From assembly GCA_963528625.1 (NCBI GenBank), contig CAURVQ010000002.1, positions 27,599 to 91,598 on the forward strand: a DNA stretch of 64,000 bases. The letters run 5' to 3'. The notes under the pieces are model-generated. The model saw only the letters and a list, made by a program, of their open reading frames with translations. It had not been told where the DNA came from and searched no databases. Source of the stretch: CALHVR01 sp963528625 (lineage in GTDB: Bacteria > Fusobacteriota > Fusobacteriia > Fusobacteriales > Leptotrichiaceae). Of the stretch, positions 58,744-64,000 are shown in pieces; the first letter of the stretch is position 1; the number at the start of each line of letters is the position of its first letter. A program made the position numbers and the translations under genes.

Positions 58744-61380
58744 ATGGCAGTAACAGATATTGAAAGTTTGAAAGAATTAATTGGAAAAGTTAAAAAAGCT
58801 CAAGAAGAGTATTCTAGTTTTGATCAAGAAAGAGTAGATAAAATTTTTAGAAAAGTTGCACAAAAAATTAATGATGAAAGAATAAGACTGGCACAAATGG
58901 CAGTAGAAGAAACAGGAATGGGAATTGTAGAAGATAAAGTTATAAAAAACCATTTCGCTTCAGAATATATTTATAACAAATATAAAGATGAAAAAACATG
59001 TGGTGTATTAGAAGAAGACCATTCGTATGGAATTAAAAAGGTTGCAACGCCTATTGGATTGATAGCAGGAGTAGTTCCAACAACAAATCCTACTTCAACA
59101 GCAGCATTTAAAATATTATTATCATTAAAAACAAGAAATGCAATAATATTATCGCCACATCCAAGAGCAAAAAAATCAACTATTGAAGTTGCAAAAATTG
59201 CATTAGAAGTAGCGAAAGCTTATGGAGCACCTGATAATATAATTGGATGGATAGATGAACCAAGTGTAGATTTATCAAGAGAAGTAATGCAAAATGCCGA
59301 TTTAATATTAGCAACTGGAGGACCAGGAATGGTTAGATCTGCGTATTCTTCAGGAAGACCAGCAATAGGGGTTGGAGCAGGGAATACACCAGTTGTAATT
59401 GATAGTTCTGCCGATATAAAAATGACAGTAAATTATGTATTAATGTCTAAAACATTTGATAATGGAGTAATTTGTGCTACAGAACAAGCTGTAATTGTAG
59501 ACGAAAGTATTTATGAAAAAGTAAGAAAAGAGTTCTTGGAAAGAGGAGCTTATATTCTTACAGAAGAAGAAAAACAAAAAGTAAGAGATATTTTATTTAT
59601 AAATGGAAACTTAAATGCAGATGTAGTTGGTAAAGCTGCAACAGTTATTGCTGAAATGGCAGGAATTAAAGTACCTTCAACAGCTAGAGTATTAATAGGA
59701 GAAGTAGAATCTACAGGAAACGAAGAACCATTTGCACATGAAAAATTATCTCCGGTTCTTGCAATGTATAAAGGAAAAGATTATCAAGATTCATTGAAAA
59801 AAGCTGAAGAATTAGTAGAATTAGGTGGATTAGGACATACTTCATCATTATATATTAATTTAGCAGAAAAAGAAAAAATTGATGAATTTGGAAGAAGAAT
59901 GAAAACAGGAAGAACATTAATAAATATGCCAGCTTCATTAGGAGCTATTGGAGATGTGTTTAACTTCAAATTAGAACCATCATTAACATTGGGATGTGGT
60001 TCATGGGGAGGAAACTCAGTGTCTGAAAATGTAGGAGTAAAACATTTAATTAACATAAAAACAATAGCAGAAAGAAGGGAAAATATGTTATGGTTTAAAG
60101 TTCCTCAAAAAGTTTATTTTAAATATGGTTCATTACCAGTAGCTTTAGAAGAATTAAAAGGAGAACATAAAAAAGCATTTATTGTAACAGATAGAACTTT
60201 AGCTGAATTAGGATTTACTTCACATGTTACAAAAGTTTTAGATCAAATAGGTATAGATTATAGAATATTCTCAGATGTTAAAGAAGATCCCCTTTTAAGT
60301 TCAACTCAAGCAGGAGCAAAAGCGATGTTAGAATATAATCCAGATGTTATAATAGCTTTAGGTGGAGGATCTGCAATGGATGCCGCTAAAATTATGTGGG
60401 TATTATATGAACATCCAGAAACAAGATTTAAAGATTTAGCAATGAGATTCATGGATATAAGAAAAAGAATATTACCATTCCCTAAAATGGGTGTAAAAGC
60501 TAAGTTTGTTGCAGTTGCAACTTCAGCTGGAACAGGTTCAGAAGTAACTCCGTTCTCAATAATTACTGACGACGAAACAGGAGTAAAATATTCGTTAGCT
60601 GATTACGAATTAACACCACATATGGCAATAAATGACCCAGAATTAATGTTAACAATGCCTAGAGGATTAACGGTTGCATCAGGAATTGACGTGTTTACTC
60701 ATGCGTTAGAATCATATGTTTCAATAATGGCAACAGAATACACAAAACCTTATTCATTAGAAGCGGCAAGATTAGTGTTTAAATACTTGCCAGAATCAGT
60801 AAGAGATGGAGCAAAAGCGATAAAAGCTAAAGAAAAAATGGCGAATGCTTCATGTTTAGCGGGTATGGCTTTCGCAAATGCATTTTTAGGAATTAATCAC
60901 TCATTAGCACATAAATTAGGAGGAAAATTCCATATACCTCATGGAGTTGCAAATGCGTTATTGATGGAAGAAGTTGTAAGATATAATGCTACAGATGCAC
61001 CTACAAAAATGGGAGTATTCCCACAATATAGATATCCAAATGCAGTACAAAGATATGCAGAAATGTCAGATCATTTAGGATTTGGAAAAGAAGCTAAAAC
61101 AAATGAAGAAAAAGTAGAAAAATTAATAGAAGGAATTACAGCGATTAAAAAAGAAATAGGAATTCCTATAACAATTAAAGATTGGGGAGTATCAGAAGCA
61201 GAGTTCTTAGAAGCTGTAGATGAAATGTCAGTAAATGCGTTTGACGATCAATGTACTCCTGCAAATCCAAGATACCCACTAATTTCTGAATTAAAAGAAA
61301 TTTACTTAAAAGCTTATTATGGAAAAGATTATAAAAAATCTGAAGTTAAAGAAGAAGGTAAAAAAAATAAAAAGAAATAA
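58744..61380 (+). CDS. adhE: Bifunctional acetaldehyde-CoA/alcohol dehydrogenase AdhE
   Basis: Reduces acetyl-CoA to ethanol in two steps, reoxidising two NADH. The 878-aa product has an N-terminal aldehyde dehydrogenase domain with catalytic Cys244 in 'NGVICATEQAVIVD'. The C-terminal iron-dependent alcohol dehydrogenase has 'GGGSAMDAAKIMWVLYEHP', 'GTGSEVTPFSIITD' and metal histidines in 'GINHSLAHKLGGKFHIPHGVANALLM'. I start at the second ATG (58744), because GGAGG lies eight bases upstream; the ATG at 58729 overlaps that SD. It has a strong promoter, a Rex box and its own terminator. The short C-terminal tail is Lys/Glu-rich. Confidence 0.97.
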   Translation: MAVTDIESLKELIGKVKKAQEEYSSFDQERVDKIFRKVAQKINDERIRLAQMAVEETGMGIVEDKVIKNHFASEYIYNKYKDEKTCGVLEEDHSYGIKKVATPIGLIAGVVPTTNPTSTAAFKILLSLKTRNAIILSPHPRAKKSTIEVAKIALEVAKAYGAPDNIIGWIDEPSVDLSREVMQNADLILATGGPGMVRSAYSSGRPAIGVGAGNTPVVIDSSADIKMTVNYVLMSKTFDNGVICATEQAVIVDESIYEKVRKEFLERGAYILTEEEKQKVRDILFINGNLNADVVGKAATVIAEMAGIKVPSTARVLIGEVESTGNEEPFAHEKLSPVLAMYKGKDYQDSLKKAEELVELGGLGHTSSLYINLAEKEKIDEFGRRMKTGRTLINMPASLGAIGDVFNFKLEPSLTLGCGSWGGNSVSENVGVKHLINIKTIAERRENMLWFKVPQKVYFKYGSLPVALEELKGEHKKAFIVTDRTLAELGFTSHVTKVLDQIGIDYRIFSDVKEDPLLSSTQAGAKAMLEYNPDVIIALGGGSAMDAAKIMWVLYEHPETRFKDLAMRFMDIRKRILPFPKMGVKAKFVAVATSAGTGSEVTPFSIITDDETGVKYSLADYELTPHMAINDPELMLTMPRGLTVASGIDVFTHALESYVSIMATEYTKPYSLEAARLVFKYLPESVRDGAKAIKAKEKMANASCLAGMAFANAFLGINHSLAHKLGGKFHIPHGVANALLMEEVVRYNATDAPTKMGVFPQYRYPNAVQRYAEMSDHLGFGKEAKTNEEKVEKLIEGITAIKKEIGIPITIKDWGVSEAEFLEAVDEMSVNAFDDQCTPANPRYPLISELKEIYLKAYYGKDYKKSEVKEEGKKNKKK

Positions 61381-61404
61381 GTGCAAATGAAATAAAATAA
61401 CAAT

Positions 61405-61452
61405 AAAACATGTACCAAAAAGTTGAAAAATTTAGAGGTGCATGTTTTGTTT
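61405..61452 (+). terminator. Terminator of adhE
   Basis: AAAACATGTACC/GGTGCATGTTTT 12-bp stem with one T-G pair (arms 61405-61416 and 61437-61448) and a 20-base loop, then GTTT. Confidence 0.75.
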
Positions 61453-61474
61453 ATTAATAAATTTAAGGTATAAT
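61447..61474 (+). promoter_or_regulatory. Promoter of the TPR/DUF4037-DUF4125 pair
   Basis: TTGTTT, 16-base spacer and perfect TATAAT, about 35 bases before the ATG. Confidence 0.5.
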
Positions 61475-61508
61475 TATAATAAATATAGGCTTTAGAAAGT
61501 TGGTAAAA

Positions 61509-63302
61509 ATGGAAAATAGAAAAAATAAAATTAATGAACTTTTAAATAAAAGAAAAGAATTTATGCAAAAAGGTGAAACTATAAAGGAAGTCAGTATTTT
61601 AAAAGAAGTTTCAAAATTAATCGTTGAAGTTTATGGAGTTGAAAGTGATGAAAATATACAAATATTGAATGAATTGGGTGGAACTTTGAAATATGTTGGA
61701 GAATATGAAGAAGCAGAAGCATCGTTGTTAAAAGCTCGAGAAATTATAGCTAAAAAATATGGTATAAATAATGTTTCTTATGCAACATGTACATTAAATC
61801 TTGCTGAAGTATATAGATTTATGAAAAAATTTGATGAAACGGAAGCGATGTATTTGAGAGCAAAACAAATTTATGAAATGAATAATTTGTATAATGATTA
61901 TTTATATGCAAGTTTGTGTAATAATTTAGGTCTTTTTTATCAAGAGTTAGGAAAATATGAAGAAGCCTTAAAATTGCATGAGATAAGTTTGAGAATATTG
62001 AAAAATAATCCTGAACAACAATTACAATATGCGACAACACTAAGTAATTTGGTAACACCATATTTAAAAACAGGACAAAAAGCTAAATCTTATGAAACTT
62101 TAGAACAATCTTTAGAATTGATAGAAAAAGTTGTTGGGAAAGAGCATAATTTATATTCAGCTTCATTAAATAATATGGCGATAGGCTATTTTAATGATGG
62201 AGAATTGGAAAAGGCGTTAGATTTATTTGAAAAGAGTGTAGAAATTTGTAAAAAATCTTTTGGAGAGAATAGTGATAATTATAAAAATTTATTATCAAAT
62301 ATTGAATATGTTAAAGATACGATAGAAAAAGCTAAAGAAGCTGTAACTGAAAAAAAAGAAAATTTAAAAGGATTAGAATTATCAAAAAAATATTATGAGG
62401 AAATTTATAAACCTGTTTTGAAAAACGAATTTTCTGAATTGTATAAAAGGATTGCTGTAGGATTAGTGGGAGAGGGATCGGAATGTTTAGGTTATGATGA
62501 TGAATTTTCTCAAGATCATGATTTTGGTCCTTCGTGCTGTATTTGGTTAACAAAAGAAGATTATCTTAAATATGGTGGTGTTTTGAAAAAAAGATTAGAT
62601 GAATTACCTAAAACGTATAAAGGATACAAAGCTTTGCGTGTTAGCGAGTGGGGAGAAGGTAGAAGAGGGGTTTTGAATATAGAGGATTGGTATTACAAAT
62701 TTATAGGAAAAAGTGTTGCACCTCAAATATTGATGGATTGGCGTGTTATTCCTGAAACGGCACTTGCTACGGCTACGAACGGAGAAATATTTGAAGATAA
62801 TTTAGGATTTTTTACTGAAATTCGTCAAGAATTAAAAAAATATTATCCAGAAGATATACGGAAAAATAAAATTGCGACAAGATGTATGAAAATGGCACAA
62901 AGTGGACAATATAATTTTAGTCGTTGCATGAAAAGGAATGATATTGTTGCTGGAAGATTGGCAGAAACGGAATTTATAAATGAATTAATTCATATGATAT
63001 TTTTATTAAATAAACAGTATTTATTATTTTATAAATGGGCATACAAAAAATTAAAAGAATTACCGATTTTAGGAGAAAAGTCATATAAAATTATAAAAGA
63101 TATAGTGGAACGACCAATATATGATTTGAATGGTAAAGAGAGTTTGATAGAAGAAATTTGTAATCTAATTATACAAGAATTAAAAAAACAAAAATTAATT
63201 TCAGAAAAAATTACGAGTACATTTCTACAAGATGTAGGAATTGAGGTTCAAAAAAGTATAGAAGATGAGCAATTAAAAAACTGGTCACCTTGGCTAGATT
63301 AG
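61509..63302 (+). CDS. TPR protein with DUF4037 nucleotidyltransferase-like domain
   Basis: The 597-aa product has two parts. Residues 20-290 are tandem TPR units of the kinesin-light-chain type ('NELGGTLKYVGEYEEAEASLLKAREII', 'CNNLGLFYQELGKYEEALKLHEISLRIL', 'NNMAIGYFNDGELEKALDLFEKSVEI'). Residues 310-597 match DUF4037, with 'GLVGEGSECLGYDDEFSQDHDFGP'. That G-S...D-x-D-like pattern (SQDHDFG) resembles the catalytic strand of nucleotidyltransferases. I start at ATG 61509; a TTG at 61500 is also open. It is nine bases before a DUF4125 gene. The enzyme activity and substrate are not known. Confidence 0.85.
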   Translation: MENRKNKINELLNKRKEFMQKGETIKEVSILKEVSKLIVEVYGVESDENIQILNELGGTLKYVGEYEEAEASLLKAREIIAKKYGINNVSYATCTLNLAEVYRFMKKFDETEAMYLRAKQIYEMNNLYNDYLYASLCNNLGLFYQELGKYEEALKLHEISLRILKNNPEQQLQYATTLSNLVTPYLKTGQKAKSYETLEQSLELIEKVVGKEHNLYSASLNNMAIGYFNDGELEKALDLFEKSVEICKKSFGENSDNYKNLLSNIEYVKDTIEKAKEAVTEKKENLKGLELSKKYYEEIYKPVLKNEFSELYKRIAVGLVGEGSECLGYDDEFSQDHDFGPSCCIWLTKEDYLKYGGVLKKRLDELPKTYKGYKALRVSEWGEGRRGVLNIEDWYYKFIGKSVAPQILMDWRVIPETALATATNGEIFEDNLGFFTEIRQELKKYYPEDIRKNKIATRCMKMAQSGQYNFSRCMKRNDIVAGRLAETEFINELIHMIFLLNKQYLLFYKWAYKKLKELPILGEKSYKIIKDIVERPIYDLNGKESLIEEICNLIIQELKKQKLISEKITSTFLQDVGIEVQKSIEDEQLKNWSPWLD

Positions 63303-63311
63303 AGGTAAAGT

Positions 63312-63920
63312 ATGAAAAAAGAAGAAATTATAAATGAAATTTTAGAACGAGAATGGATTTTTTTTACAAATGCAAATAATGTAGGAGGTAGAGCCTCTTG
63401 TCAAGATAATAAAACTGAATTTATTATAATGCGTAAAAGTCAATGGGAAACATTGCCACAAGAAATTTTAGAAAGTTATTTAGATGATTTGCAGGAAGCT
63501 GAAAATAAAAGAGTAAATATTGTTGTAGAAAAATATGCGAGAATGATGGAGTATAGTTCGCCGGCAGAATACGAAGCAATAAAGCATCATTTACATGAAA
63601 TATCTCAAGATAAAAAAGAAATAGCTGATAAAATTGTAGAAATATATTTGAATTGGGAAAAGGAAGTTATAGATAAATATCCAAAATTATCTAAGTGTGG
63701 ACGACCACTATATTCAACGGCAGATACTCTTGAAGTAACATCAATAGAAACATATTTAAGAGGGGAATTATATTCTTATTCAAAAAAAACGAATACACTT
63801 TACTATCGATACATAAAAAAATGTGTAGAAAAAAATAAAAATTTAGCACTTGAAAATATAAGAAATATAGTGATAGAAAAAGGTTTTGAGAGTTTGGAAG
63901 AAGCAGAAAATTCTCTATAA
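63312..63920 (+). CDS. DUF4125 family protein
   Basis: A 202-aa soluble protein, 'EIINEILEREWIFFTNANNVGGRASCQDNKTEFIIMRKSQWETLPQEILESYLDDL' through 'KYPKLSKCGRPLYSTADTLEVTSIETYLRGELYSYS'. This agrees with DUF4125 as I know it. No membrane segment or signal is present. The Trp-rich N-terminal motif and 'CGRPL' are the likely conserved core. GAGG precedes the ATG nine bases after the DUF4037 gene, so the two are one operon and probably one functional unit. The biochemical role is unknown. Confidence 0.85.
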   Translation: MKKEEIINEILEREWIFFTNANNVGGRASCQDNKTEFIIMRKSQWETLPQEILESYLDDLQEAENKRVNIVVEKYARMMEYSSPAEYEAIKHHLHEISQDKKEIADKIVEIYLNWEKEVIDKYPKLSKCGRPLYSTADTLEVTSIETYLRGELYSYSKKTNTLYYRYIKKCVEKNKNLALENIRNIVIEKGFESLEEAENSL

Positions 63921-63954
63921 AATAAAAAAATACAAAAAAATTATCAAAAAGTAG

Positions 63955-63983
63955 TTGACAAAGATGATGAGATATGTTAGAAT
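63955..63983 (+). promoter_or_regulatory. Promoter at the right edge
   Basis: Perfect TTGACA, 17-base spacer and TAGAAT with a TGT extension. No start codon with an SD appears in the last 17 bases, so the gene or RNA it serves lies outside the window. Confidence 0.75.
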
Positions 63984-64000
63984 ACATTTTGTCTATTGAA

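Noticed and set aside
1..64000. CRISPR arrays, insertion sequences, prophage genes and rRNA
   Set aside because: No regularly spaced repeats, transposase, integrase, phage structural genes or rRNA sequence were seen on reading both strands.

Overview
This window is about 64 kb around a bacterial chromosome origin. The DNA is very A+T rich, uses the standard stop codons and is densely coding. Gene content and protein style (short YidC, mannose-family PTS loci, Rex with AdhE, a DUF4037/DUF4125 pair, Ser and Gly at the two GyrA quinolone positions) suggest Fusobacteria, most likely Leptotrichiaceae (Leptotrichia/Sneathia-like). That assignment is inference; no 16S gene is present.

Layout. The origin lies at about 29.95-30.35 kb, between leftward rpmH and rightward dnaA. 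It holds an almost pure A/T stretch and a cluster of DnaA boxes. Nearly every gene points away from it. The only head-on protein genes are fic (2.4 kb) and a TIGR02206-like membrane protein (44.1 kb).

Left arm, read outward from the origin: rpmH, a strong hairpin attenuator, rnpA, yidC, jag/khpB, mnmE, parA, parB and ligA form one leftward run ending in a terminator. Next come a mannose-family PTS operon (separate IIA, IIB, IIC, IID and an unknown membrane protein), pheST with mnmG, the oppBCDF peptide-importer operon, mfd, a type IIG restriction-modification enzyme, fic, tRNA-Gln and a solitary oppA-type lipoprotein. A partial secreted-protein gene sits at the edge.

Right arm: dnaA and an S4-domain gene (yaaA) are followed not by dnaN and recF but by a second mannose-family PTS operon (fused IIAB, IIC, IID, DUF956). 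Then come recF, a DciA-like protein with a zinc-binding extension, a RemA/RemB-family gene, a TPR protein, gyrB, a GNAT acetyltransferase and gyrA. A rex-folD-accB-CBS-nudix-apt operon and a rel-tgt-ade-ylxM-ffh operon follow, then dacA-murI-ruvA, a Rex-box-controlled adhE, and a TPR/DUF4037 gene paired with DUF4125. A strong promoter at the right edge serves a gene outside the window.

How the genes work together: the core is replication initiation, segregation and supercoiling (DnaA, RecF, DciA-like, gyrase, ParAB, LigA). Around it are translation and tRNA modification (MnmE/MnmG, PheST, Tgt, L34, RNase P), protein targeting (YidC, Ffh), sugar and peptide uptake, and fermentation under Rex. 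The least expected observations are two genes (dnaA and a PTS IIB gene) whose Shine-Dalgarno is separated from the start codon by a hairpin that restores normal spacing when folded, the PTS operon inside the dnaA-recF cluster, the zinc-binding extension of the DciA-like protein, and the uncharacterised DUF4037/DUF4125 pair.
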